In this document: positions 44,870 through 55,914 of the stretch, piece after piece | How positions within the stretch are numbered: the stretch's first letter is position 1 | Layout: every line of letters starts with the position of its first letter | Source of the DNA: Arenicola marina | Lineage: Eukaryota > Annelida > Polychaeta > Arenicolidae | Direction: 5' to 3' | Assembly (NCBI GenBank): GCA_964019135.1 | Contig: OZ025257.1 | Coordinates: forward strand, 21,870,352 to 21,934,351 | DNA length: 64,000 nt | The notes under the pieces: model-generated | Told to the model about the DNA's origin: nothing | Database searches by the model: none | Seen by the model: only the letters and a program-made list of their open reading frames with translations | Made by a program: the position numbers and the translations under genes

Positions 44870-47800
44870 AGGTGCATGCAGACACAATTTAGAGTCCAAA
44901 GTGAGTGTGCAGCTTCTTATATGTATGCAGCTACCAAAAATCTGATTACAGTAACAGAATCATGGCTCAAAGTTTAGTACTCTTCTAAAGGATGGAAGAG
45001 TGGCAGGAGCAACATGTCCTGTTAGGCACCCACAAGGTTTCAGCACTTATATGTAGTATGAAAGGCTCTATCAAATGAGAAGAAGATACAATGTCATGTG
45101 ATGATCAAACCTATCAGGACCTAAAGAACTTTGGGTTTAAAGTGAGAGTGGAATTCCATCCTCAATGCAAGCCTTTGCAAGCTCGGCAAATAATATTGTT
45201 TTCAATTATAGTTTTGATTTTCTTTCTTAACAACCTAGAGCTCATCATGATTCATATGTAAATGTAGGTTCTTTGAATAAATTCGAACCCCTACAGTTTT
45301 CCTCCTTTCCCAGAATACCATTTTTTTTTAATATTTACATAAACCCTTCAACTGCCTATATATATCAATTAAACTGAATAGATCCTCTCCTTGCAGCATT
45401 TTTTTGCCTTGTATATGAATTATGGTTATGTATTAATGTATTGATGTTACTATTCACTTTTTTAATGCATGTCATGCCATCTTGTCACAATGAATGAAAA
45501 AAAGAAAAAAAAAAATTTAACACTGCAAATTCCACCAAGTCACTTGGCACACACAATTACGGCTTTGGGCATTCAGAGTTGATGTCCAACTTTGTGCAGA
45601 TTCCTAACTACCATGTGCTACACTAAACAAACTATGAAATCAATAATTGCGTAACCACCCAGATTACTTCAATATTTAGTCCTCTGTGAGCTAATTATAT
45701 TAGTTTTTCGAATTAATTTACCCAGAAGCTGGCCATTAAACAATAGCAAGAGGGCTTTTATGTCATACATACCATTGCATAAGAGTTCAAGATCAGGCAT
45801 ATAACTTATAGCATAAGAAAATCACGGATTACTCATATTAGCATATTATTAACCATATAAGACCGGGACTTCATAACCTTCCAGATATTAGTACTAACTG
45901 AACAGTTACCAAATTGTGATCTAACCTTCTGAAAGACTTTTGCTTGAAAATGAAATTCCCAGATTTTTCCCTGCATGGAATTATTTTTCACCATTTTCCC
46001 TGTTTACCCTGACCTGCGGGAAGCCTGACACAGGAACAGATATAGGCCATGATGACCCAGGATCAGCTGCCGATAATTCAGCTTGGACCTTCCAGGGAAG
46101 ACACTGATGCAGCGTTCACACATGAAAGTGCAATAAGGATTAGAGGTTGTACATTTGAATATCTATCAACCAGTTGCAGTGCATGCTAGAAATTGTAGGT
46201 AACTACCGGGTAGGTCTAGATCCTAAGTATCTCACAACAATTGTATATATTGTATAGGAATTCTGTAAGGGGTTTCCTTCAAATAACATAGCATATAGAC
46301 AACACAATATTTTATTTGAATTAATGTTCCATTGACGGTAACCTACATTTATTTATTTGTCTGTAATATTCTTTAGGTTCATATTTTTTGTTATTTGTGT
46401 AGTTTTGATGTTTAACAGACTAACTTTTTGTGTGGTCCCAGGATAAAGATTCATAACTGCGCAACTGCCAAAAGTAAAAAATCTGTAATGTCATATATCT
46501 ATCAGAAACACATATATACAAAAATAATGTCAATGAAGGCAAGCATGGGTAGTGAAACTCACCTTAAAGAGGACTCTCAATGCAGACGGAGGAGTAATTC
46601 TGAGGATTAGTTTTATGTAAGAATGCTGTTCTCTGCCCTTTCTGGTAAGACTTGCATAAAGCCAAACAATCATATGCAGCACTCTGGCTGACCTTATAGG
46701 AATCTTTTATATGCATGGCTATCCCCTATGAACTCTCAACTCAGATAGTAGTGTGGCCTGCTTGAGGTCTTGAATAGCAAAAGCATCTCTCCCCTAGTCT
46801 TGATTTGTGACTCAGGCCTGAATAGGTGCTGAACAGGATTCAATCAGGTGACCATCAGCATTCTGAGCAATTATCAAATGCATTACAGCAAAGTATACTT
46901 CCCATTGTACTGAAGTTTTTTGGTGCATTTATCCATCGGCAAAAGGCAAATATATCACAGTTCTATAAATAATTGAAACCCAGATTTAGTTAAAACCTGT
47001 CTATTGAATATGTGGTCCCTTCGTTATACAACTTCTGGTCTGCCAGCATGAGAAGCCTGTATACTGGAGGGAGTTGTATAATAAAGGGATACTTCCCGAT
47101 AGTCTGTTTAGGCTCAACATCATCGCACCTGAAAATTGAACCACATGCTAAACCTGTCAAAGATCAGTTTGTGGGCCCATGATACAATGTTTCCTAAGCT
47201 TCATGGTCATCCATGCAGCTCTGCATTCTTAGGGATGATTTGATAGTCAGCTTTACCATGCTTAAAACCTTTAGTGAAGCTGCTATAGTCTCTAGCTCTA
47301 TCAGTCTATGCTGTTTAATACTGGTGATATGCCATGCTTGCATTCTCCCACCATCCTTGTATAAATTCAACTACTTGGGACAACCATACTGACTTTTTAG
47401 AATTGTAGTTGACAAAGTCCTGTAGACCGCTAAACTATGTATGTGAAATAGGCCACATAAGATAGGATTATATATCTGTCATATAGGGGGCCCAAACATT
47501 GTGCGATGCGCTAGTGAGAGTCATATTACAAAGGGGCTTTAACATGAACATTTTTTCGTGCATGGCAAAAAAGCTTATCTAACAGAGTGATGAAGGGACA
47601 GCATAATGCAGACCACTGTATAGCTCGGACAGTCCTGTCACAGAACTGTTGTAAAAGGTTCCCTCCCAGCTTCACAGTTCTTTTAGATATAACACCACAA
47701 GGTTAAGGCGAGCTCTGACAGTGTCTAGATTTGCACTAGATGCAGACTGAAGCATAAATCTTATAGATCTATCAATGACGTAATACAAATATTGGAAGTA

Positions 47801-48440
47801 ACTGTAGATATCAAGAATACCAAAATGTTGGAATGTATAAAAAAGTAGCGGTTATACATCATATAATATATTGATAATACAATACTGATATACAATTACA
47901 GTTGCATATTGAGCTCTTTCCCGCCAAAACTAAAGAGGTCAAAATACAAATAAGAATTAGTCCTTGAATCATTCAAGATTTCTTTGGTCTATAATATATT
48001 CCATGCATGCCAGACTGCCAAATGGAATCTCCTAGCCTTGACCATGATATCAATTTACCACAAGTTTTCACTTTAGTGGTAAACGTCATCAGTTTATATA
48101 TGCTTCGCAATAGATAGTTATAAGTAGCAGTGCCGTGACAGAGTTCTGTAGTATCCCAGGACCGACTGCTTGCCCCTTCACAGCCAAATCGGCGATGTTT
48201 ATCAAGTTTTAGAATATAAGGAATGAAACAATCAAGTTTTCTGCAAATTTTGATATAAATTTTGCCTGGGCTTAGTTTTGGCTGGAAAGAGCTTGATATG
48301 CAACTCTAAGTGTATAGTCTTATAAGTTATAGAAATGTCTAGCCTTAGTCGACAAGACTGACCAGTGAACTGAAACTGAATGACTATCCACCCTTTTTGA
48401 CCCATCACATTGACCATTGTCATCTGGTCATTGGCACATG
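44870..48440. other. AT-rich stretch, no gene supported
   Basis: I found no frame with splice sites and exon-like codon use on either strand. Only short scattered open frames occur. Confidence 0.4.
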
Positions 48441-48459
48441 TGCACTGTGGGCAGTGTGG

Positions 48460-48493
48460 TAGCCCTGTAACATGGCCCACCGTTACAGGGCTA
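48460..48493. mobile_element. 34-bp palindromic mini-insertion with 10-bp target duplication
   Basis: TAGCCCTGTAAC and GTTACAGGGCTA are perfect 12-bp inverted ends around a 10-base centre. The element is bracketed by direct repeats GGCAGTGTGG at 48450-48459 and 48494-48503. Its tip TAGCCCTG is the same as the tip of the 462-bp foldback element at 62218-62679, suggesting an extreme internal-deletion relative. Confidence 0.6.
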
Positions 48494-48509
48494 GGCAGTG
48501 TGGCTGCTT

Positions 48510-49150
48510 TTGAAGTCCGGGATTAGGAGCCTTGTTATGATTTTGTATGACAAATTACAGCCAGTCAATTTTTTGAATTGCAACTGAAAAAACCTAATTC
48601 AGCTTAAACATATAACTTAACTGGAATCTTTTTAACGTAAGTCCTTTACCGCTTTTGACACAATCCCCCTGCACCGCCCAGAACATGGAACACAGTATAC
48701 AAGCAACATTTTCCGGGTGGTGATGAAGCCGGCGAAAATTTTTCCAATAACCATCCATAAACTTATTGAGTTAAAAACATACATCACAAACTATTCCGTT
48801 GACTGATTTGTATCGCATTGTAGGGGGTTTAAATAGAATACGATAATCATATCGTTTAAATGAATTTACGCCGATATACAACTTAGCAGTACATGCTTAC
48901 CCCCCTCGCCAAAGCGCCAATTTGGACTTTCCCAAACTCACTCACTGGGATCGCGAAGACGTATGTCATCGGCGATCTCATGTGCGCCGCCTTGTGGCCA
49001 GACTATTTTGATATGTTTTACCTTATTTTGTTCGAAGAAATTTCACTGAAACCGGTGACCGGAGCTTCCTACGATCTGTAGACCAAGAACAACAATCCTT
49101 GATAAGAATTTGTGTGATAATTCGGCATCGAAGTGCAGTTCACGCACATT
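48510..49150. other. Non-coding stretch, no gene supported
   Basis: A 62-codon frame at 48893-49081 is not recognisable as a protein. The segment near 48990 (CCACAAGGCGGCGC on -) resembles a CTCF core motif but stands alone. Confidence 0.35.
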
Positions 49151-49159
49151 CGAGTGGAA

Positions 49160-49282
49160 CAAAACCTCAAATATGGCGGAGGTGTACCACGTGACTTGTC
49201 TGAAGCTGACGTCACGATGAATATTGATAAGTTCAAACCCCGCCAGAAAATACGCGCATTGCGCATGCGTACCAATGGCGTC
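49160..49282. promoter_or_regulatory. Promoter-like motif cluster (YY1, E-box, CRE, NRF-1, CCAAT)
   Basis: Within about 110 bp are AAATATGGCGGA (49169-49180), CACGTG (49188-49193), TGACGTCA (49207-49214), TGCGCATGCG (49260-49269) and ACCAATGG (near 49271). This is a typical housekeeping promoter set. On + it could start a 5' UTR exon of KIAA1143, whose ATG exon is preceded by an acceptor-like TTTTTCATTTAG; on - it could serve the zinc-finger gene. Direction is not settled by sequence alone. Confidence 0.4.
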
Positions 49283-50049
49283 TCTGGCTGAGTGCCAGAA
49301 AAGTCATTATCACGTCATTTTCTGCAAAAAACATGACTAAATTGGGGGATTCGAATACCATATTATGCCAATCGCACTTAGCACTACTTGATTATGCAGG
49401 TACCTGTCCTTAACTAGATAGAATTGACTATAAAGTCCTGAATGTTGTACCTAATTCAGTGTCTACTCAGCAGACGACATTTTTCCAATACATGTGTTTG
49501 CACATGTCACAATGGCGATGGTGACGCCTGTCTCTCCGCGTTGAGACAACTATACATTCATTTTGTAAAGGATGAAAATAAAGCATTTACTAATGAACAT
49601 ATAAACATGTTTCTGAACTGAGTGGTTCATCGTGAGTTGGATTGGATAGGCGGACCCTATATACAAACCACTCAAGACTCGATTAAATGCAGTAGAAGCC
49701 GTGATAAGGTACAGAGGCCTATCATACAGCCATTGAAGTCTAAAGACTTTCAAAGACACTATCTTGACAGTTTGACACTTGATCTGACTTCATGGACCTC
49801 GTTAGTGTTGAGTTTTTAAGAAATAAAATTGTGTCATCAACTCTATCTCGAAAAAAACGAGTAGCTGCGATATCGGATTCTTGACGGAGTCTGACATATG
49901 CCTAATGCTGAAGGAAACTATACGAAAATCCACCAGTCTAGCACAAAATGTCTTAATCGAATGCCCTTTCATGTATGGTACACCTTATTACAAACACACA
50001 CACACACACACGTATACCTAACAGGCCAAATCAGAAGGCGAGGGGAGAG

Positions 50050-50450
50050 GATGAAAGAAAAGGGGAGAGGTCCGGACCCATGGGCGTGTCCATGGCGGGC
50101 ACAGGGGGCACATGCCCTCCTTTTCAGACCCTACTGAGGATATATCTGTGCCCCCCTTTTAAATCTACGTGCCCCCTGGCCAGGGGTGCGGAGCACAGGG
50201 GGCACGTGCCCCCCCCCCCCCCCACACACTTCCCTTTCCGACCCTAAGATATACCTTACCACCCCCCACCCCCACCCCCACTGAAATTATGTGCACCACG
50301 GTCACCTACGTCTCATGCTTTTGCACGCATTTTGTGATCTTTTTGTGCTCCCCCCCCCTCTTTTTGAACCCCCCTTTTGTGCCCCCCCCCCCCTTTCAAG
50401 GAATACCTGCACACGCCCCTGTGACCCCCCCCCCTCCCCCCCTGCCCTTT
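50050..50450. repeat. Poly-C-bearing dispersed-type repeat
   Basis: The block contains repeated GGGCACAGGGGGCACATGCC / GAGCACAGGGGGCACGTGCC motifs, the flanking phrases CCATGGGCGTGT and CACACGCCCCTGTG in roughly inverted arrangement, and many poly-C runs (50210-50223, 50350-50358, 50383-50394, 50425-50433). It looks like a foldback-prone non-coding repeat. All frames through it are low-complexity. Confidence 0.55.
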
Positions 50451-50856
50451 TTTGTGCGAGGATGCTCACCATGTTTCAATGCGAAATGTGCGCATCTTAT
50501 GTGTAAACGCCCCACGCTCACTATGCTGTGGTCGAAATCCACGATGGGATAACCTATTGTGAACAAATATGTTATAAGTTGAAGTTTATATAGGCCTGCA
50601 TTGATATTTATCTGGAGTAAGAATTTTGCATTCGGAGGACGCCGGCGGAGTTGTACGAAGTTGCATTTGATCATATCTATGTGGGCCTGAGTCAGTATAG
50701 TGTCCATTTCATTTATCCGAACTGTCTATAATCTGTGTAGACCGAGGTATGTTATGATAGACATATCGAGAGTGATCCCGTGGGAGGGAGGGGGTGTACC
50801 TAATACATTGCTTGGCATGGGGGGGGTTCCGTGGTAAAGCCCCCCCCCCCCTTTTT

Positions 50857-51116
50857 TCACCGCTAACATCCGCTCGGTCAGGGCGTTTTACCTCCAATAC
50901 CCGCTCGGTTGGGGTTTTACCGCCAAAATCCGCTCGGTCGGGGCGTTTTACTGCCAAAACCCGCTCGGTCGGGGTGTTTTACCGCTAAATTCCGCTTGGT
51001 CGGGGTCTTACAGCCAAAATCTGCTTGGTCGGGGCGTTTTACCGCCAAAACCCGCTCGGTCTAGGCGTTTTATCGCCAAATTCCGCTCGGTCGGGGCTTT
51101 TTAACCGTCAAAATCC
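50857..51116 (+). repeat. 31-bp minisatellite, forward block (about 8 units)
   Basis: Units approximate CCGCTCGGTCGGGGCGTTTT then ACCGCCAAAAT. The same unit occurs in reverse orientation at 51445-51539. Peptides such as KRPDRADFGGKTPTERV in the - strand frames are translations of the repeat and not protein evidence. Confidence 0.9.
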
Positions 51117-51190
51117 TTTCAGAAGGGGTATTTCTTCGCGCTCTATGAACGCAGATGTTCAGAACCCCCTTACCCCCCGTTAGTTTTAAA

Positions 51191-51308
51191 ATATTCGCTC
51201 TATAGGGGTATCTTTTTCATCACTATAAATGTCTGCTCTATAGGGGTATCCTTTTCATCATAAATGTCCGCTTTTTATGGGTATCTTTTTCATGATAAAT
51301 GTCCGCTC
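51191..51308 (+). repeat. Short tandem repeat, about 35-bp unit, 3-4 copies
   Basis: Units approximate GCTCTATAGGGGTATCTTTT then TCATCATAAATGTCC. The array lies between the forward and reverse blocks of the 31-bp minisatellite. Confidence 0.75.
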
Positions 51309-51444
51309 TCTCAGACATCAAGGGGCACCCGCTGACCCCCCCCCCCCCCCCCGACACACACACATACACACACACCAGATTTGTATAATAGTGCCCCCAA
51401 GGCCCCAAATTCACCAAATTCAATTCCCGCAAAAGAAAAACCTT

Positions 51445-51539
51445 CCGAGCGGATTTTGGCGGTAAAACGCCCCAACCGAGCGAATTTTGGCGGTAAAACC
51501 CCGACCAAGCGGAATTCGGCGTTAAAACGCCCCGACGGT
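51445..51539 (-). repeat. 31-bp minisatellite, reverse block (about 3 units)
   Basis: CCGAGCGGATTTTGGCGGTA then AAACGCCCC is the reverse complement of the 50857-51116 unit. The two blocks face each other across about 330 bp holding a poly-C/(CA) microsatellite. Confidence 0.85.
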
Positions 51540-51794
51540 GCAGATTTGGTAGGGTTTGGTTGGGGGGCACCTTATCCCCTATACTTTTCTGGTCCCGAAA
51601 AAATGAATATGGCTGCACCGTTAAGACGTCACCGGTGGCGTAAGTGTTCAGTTTTGGTAGCCCCCCCCCCCCCCCACTCCCCCCGCGTCTGCCCCCTATT
51701 TTCATTTGGTTTCCGATGGTGCTGCCTCCCCTTCCCTGACTGAACCCAGCCCTACCTCAAGCTTTTTTATTTATTTTTTTATTTAAGTTACCTT

Positions 51795-51806
51795 GTTTCG
51801 CGAAAC
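51795..51806. promoter_or_regulatory. E2F-like palindrome upstream of KIAA1143
   Basis: GTTTCGCGAAAC is a perfect 12-bp palindrome containing an E2F-type TTTCGCG core. It lies about 115 bp before the KIAA1143 ATG in a modestly CpG-containing stretch, so it could be part of a proximal promoter, as an alternative to the cluster at 49.2 kb. Confidence 0.3.
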
Positions 51807-51918
51807 GGGGTACCAGCCTTGCGCCTCCTGGCGGATAACGTCAGCGGCAGAGATTGTAGTGTTGTCTGTTGTTGACTTACACTTTACAGCATTTTGTTTT
51901 TCATTTAGATAACTAACC

Positions 51919-54900
51919 ATGGCCAAGCGAAACATTGGATACATCAAGCAAGATGATCCTCCCTTCGTGCGGCAATTTAAAGAGAAAGTTGGATACAAAG
52001 AGGGCCCATCTGTCGACACCAAAGTGAGTACAACGACCCTGGCATTTGAGCGATAAAAGGGAGGTTCGTCTCTTGCGTCTTGGGCAGGGCAGTACCCGTA
52101 GCCTGAATGTTCAGACGGTAGTCTTGACACTTGTTCTTGTGACTGTAACGTAAGCATCACACTGTCAAACCGTAACGTCTAAGCATTCAGGCTACTTGGG
52201 CAGGAGATTTGGGGCGGGTCCGAAAACACAAAATACATGAAACCAAAACCGGGTTTCCGAACTGACTGTTCGACAGGAGAAGAATCAGTTCCATGGAACT
52301 TTCAGTTTAATCCACATACACCATAGGCCAGGGACCTGTTTCAATTTGGGGGGGCCTATTCTTTTAAAAAAGGCCTTATTGTCATGAGGTTTAGAAGAAA
52401 ATCATGGCACTCACAATTTTATATCATATAATATGATATAAGGCGAATTTGCCTCGATCACTCTCAAAATCACTGACGTGAGAAAGCAACACTAGACCAT
52501 TTTAATGATACCAAAAAAAAGAAAAACTTACGTTTGTACTGCGATGTTATCCTTTTTTATGACACAAAGAATATTTCTCCATGCTGATACTCTACTGGCA
52601 GAAAACGCTCTGTCGCCAAAATACTAAAACACGCGTCATAAAATGATGGTTGCCATGGCGCCGAACATGCTCTGAACAATACATGCTCTATATTTATACC
52701 AGTCACGAGGATGCCATGGCAACTATAGAATCTTTCATTGTCTGTGATTTAGTCTATTTGCGAAAGTGTGTCTGCTGCCAATGGAGTGTCAGCATGGAGA
52801 AATATTCTTTGTGTCATAAAAAAGGATAACATTGCAGTACAAACGTAAGTTTGGTATCATTAAAATGGTCTAGTGTTGCTTTCTCATGTCAGTGATTTGT
52901 AGAGCGATACACTTCCATACACCCTTCCATTCCAGAGGCCTATACTGTCACTTATACATTACTGATACATGTTCTCGGCAACAGTGTCACTGTGGTATCT
53001 CAGTATCTTGGTGCAATATAAATAGACTAAGCACTACCATGGCAGGTATTAAAACTTTCTAGGTCAGTTTATAACCCTTGATCCCCATCGCATCAATGAC
53101 TTGTCTTTTGGTCTAGGTTTATGCTCATTGGATGCCTAGATTGGCATTTAAATCCAGTTTCTCAAACCAGAGCCTGGTGTAGTATTACCTCTTGCACAAG
53201 ACATACCCAACCCCTCTTTTGAGATGCCAGATCCGCACAAGTGGTGTAAGAGCTACAATAAATATGGGGTATCTAACCTAACTTAACTACAAAACATCAC
53301 ATAATTTTAAACTAATGCCTAACCCGAATCGTAACTCATGGCAGCCCTTTTTGTTGTGCTACACTTTTACATCTGCCTAACCTGGATAGACAGCACACTG
53401 TGGCCTCCCTATTCTTGACCTATCTATATGCCGATAGTCAGGATTAACAATGATGTCAAAGACGAACATCGCAGTTTAGGAGCAAGCAAGCAAAATATAC
53501 CATATCTGATTTTTTAAATGTTTGCAATAATGAACTTGTAATCATATGCAGTAGAGAGACATTTCGCTTCTGTCTGTACAATCATCAGCCTGCCGATATT
53601 TGTCTGCACCATTAAACTATATGCATTGTTGATGCTTTTTGCCACTGAAACTTACTGTTAAATGTATTGGGATGAGAGCAGTATCTATATTTGGTTGACC
53701 TTTGCTCACATTGTTATAAAGTGTCATCAGAAGCCTTTCACATACTATGATAGTGGTATGATATATGGTATAAAATGTCTTAAATAGTGATATCAATATT
53801 TACCTCTAAATAGTTACAAATGGTGTTCATATGTCTACAGCAGTAATGCTGTTTGAACGGCACCATAATGGAAAAGGACAACATGTGTATAAACTAATCT
53901 TTACATTTCTTAGAGAGAACAACTACAAAGACCTGGCAGTGATGAAGAGGATAATTTCGAGGATGAGAAGCCAACTGTGGTTGTCTTGAAGTCTGGTGAC
54001 TTGACAGCAGAAGAGGCAGAGCGCTTGCAGCTTCAAAATAGCGACAGTTTAAAAGGTGTGGTTTGTCTTGTACCTGCTTGTCAGCTAATGACATTTTTTA
54101 AATGATTGCATTCTAGTAATTGTATTTTTATTTTGTTTCCCGAATTCCAAACGCGTCGCCATATCCTAAATGTAACAGATAATGTATTCTTCCTAATATG
54201 TTTAGATTCTCTGTGTCTTGACATAGTCTCTTGATGATTGTCTGGAGCAATCATCAAAGCGCCCGCAGATTAAGTACCAGAGAACGTTATAGTTTGATAC
54301 CTCTCTCTCGCTGAGACTTACCCAGTTAAAGCGGGAATTTTTAGTGGCTTTGATCCGACTTCGTATATTACCCGGTACATTAATTGGTTTGCCTAGATTT
54401 CTGATATTACAAGGGGACGCTCCCTAGCTCAGTTGGTAGGCAGGCTCTAGCTTAACATGGCGTAAGTACGATCCCTAGGGGTCTGGAAGGGGTAAATGGC
54501 GACGCGCGACCATGGCATATTTGAAAAAACAACATTCGACATTGACCCCCAAATTCCCAAAAAACAAAAAAAACGACACTGAAATTAGCCAAAAAGCGAC
54601 ATAGAACGTCGTGAAACATCGAAATTCGACACAGAGATTTGAGCACTAGCCTCCCCCCCCCACCCTCCCCCGACCTTCCAGACCCCTATCCTTGGCACCT
54701 GAATCTGGGACAAGTGCCATAAATTTGTCTCGTGAAGTTTTTTTTTTACTTGTCGCAACTTAGCATTCATGTGGTTTTGTTTTACAGAAGAAGAAGTGCC
54801 GTCTGATGGACGCGTCATCTTCAAGAAACCAGCTAAGCGCACTGAAGATGAATCTTCATCGCAGAGCGCAACGTCGATAAAGAAGAGAAAATATGTCGAT

Positions 54901-55011
54901 GGCGATAACAATAGTAAAGTCGACAGTAAAAAGAAAAAGAACGATTCAAAGAAGATTAAAAATGCAAGTCTGTTGTCATTTGATGAAGATGAAGAAGATG
55001 AGGATGGTTGA
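51919..55011 (+). CDS. KIAA1143: KIAA1143 homologue (DUF4604 family), three coding exons
   Basis: Exons are 51919-52023 (phase 0, donor GTGAGT), 53914-54055 (acceptor TTTCTTAG, donor GTGTGG, phase 1) and 54788-55011 (acceptor TTTTACAG, stop TGA). They give 156 residues against about 154 in human. Conserved family landmarks are the N-terminus MAKRNIGYIK, the block RQFKEKVGYKEGP, VVVLKSGDLTAEEAE, PSDGRVIFKKP and the C-terminus KNASLLSFDEDEEDED, with a lysine-rich stretch before it. The protein is hydrophilic, without signal peptide or membrane segment, and has KR-rich nuclear-localisation-like runs. Its molecular function is not established. Intron 1 carries a 450-bp inverted-repeat element; intron 2 carries a tRNA-like fragment and a MITE. 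Confidence 0.95.
52457..52908. mobile_element. MITE with long terminal inverted repeats (about 120 bp)
   Basis: The left arm (about 52457-52590) and right arm (about 52783-52908) are complementary over 120 bp. Shared landmarks are AATCACTGACRTGAGAAAGC, AACACTAGACCATTTTAATG and ATGACACAAAGAATATTTCT. The arms decay outward past AATCACTGAC, and I cannot identify a clear target-site duplication, so superfamily is undetermined. It lies in KIAA1143 intron 1 and has no coding capacity. Confidence 0.8.
54416..54477 (+). mobile_element. tRNA-like SINE fragment or tRNA pseudogene
   Basis: GCTCCCTAGCTCAGTTGGTA followed by GGCAGGCTC is a good A box, and TAAGTACGATCCCTAGGGG is a weak B-box-like 3' part. 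It lacks a full cloverleaf and is cut off at the TA used by the MITE at 54478. Confidence 0.5.
54478..54686 (+). mobile_element. MITE with TA target site, copy 3 (best preserved)
   Basis: The left end GGGGTCTGGAAGG and right end CCTTCCAGACCCC are perfect 13-bp inverted repeats, flanked by TA on both sides (54476-54477 and 54687-54688). The interior has GGTAAATGGCGACGCG, ACATTCGACATTG, AAAAAGCGACATAG and a C-rich right part, in the same order as the copies at 24410 and 33786. It is in KIAA1143 intron 2. Confidence 0.8.
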
Positions 55012-55460
55012 TATACTTTTATGTTAGCGCTGTCGAAATCCCGGAATAGAACAATGACGTTGAAATGTGATCTTGCCACTTATGACGTCAGTGCGCAGTG
55101 TCGTCTGCTCTTCAGGATAAGGTCATCAAGTAAACCATTCCTGGTGAGTCTGACGTCATCGCTAGGCTTGCTCGTGGTTAATACCGTATGCGGCTAAAAA
55201 ATGTTTAATGGCGACGACGTATACAGCATGGTGAAGAAGCGGTGCAGTGAACGTTGTGAAACGTCAGTCGAAGTGTGTAGGTTTAATGTTACGGCGGACG
55301 CCTGGTAATGCCAGACGCAGAAGAATCCAGATTGTTCGAGGTACATTACATTATCAAGTGTAGGACTGATCTCTAAGGCTGCTAAAGGCACTTCGGTCTT
55401 CAGATCTCTACTGCACATCCCTGTGAATGCGTGATGCTCGCTAGAGTCATTATATCGAGG

Positions 55461-55466
55461 AATAAA
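55461..55466 (+). promoter_or_regulatory. Poly(A) signal candidate for KIAA1143
   Basis: This AATAAA lies 450 bases after the KIAA1143 stop codon, and I see no other AATAAA between the two. The downstream GT-rich element is weak. Confidence 0.4.
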
Positions 55467-55914
55467 AAAAAGGACTATTCTTCGTAAGTTTATACTTCTT
55501 TCACTGTTATACTTTTTGGTCAGTGATAAAGCACTACTGGGCATTTTGGCCTTGCAGATTAAGCCGTCAAGCCATATATATCGCATAGAAAATCGCTTAC
55601 CGGAGAAAAAAATTATATATACATGTATCAAGTAATCTACATTATAGACCGCACAATGGAACTCTTAATATGGAACACACAGCCATTACATACACCCATA
55701 AAGCCTTATATGGACCACGCCAATTTCGCATACCACAAGACCACTTTATTCTGGATCACACCCCTCTGGTATTAAACGGCACTCAGTCATGTCCGGACTA
55801 CACACCTACGTTTTAAAGACAGGAGAACCAGGATTACTGATGAGATTTGAGTTTCAAAAACACAAACTAGACGAGTCTATTTAGGTGTTCATCTTAAAAC
55901 TCTTGGTCTGAGGG

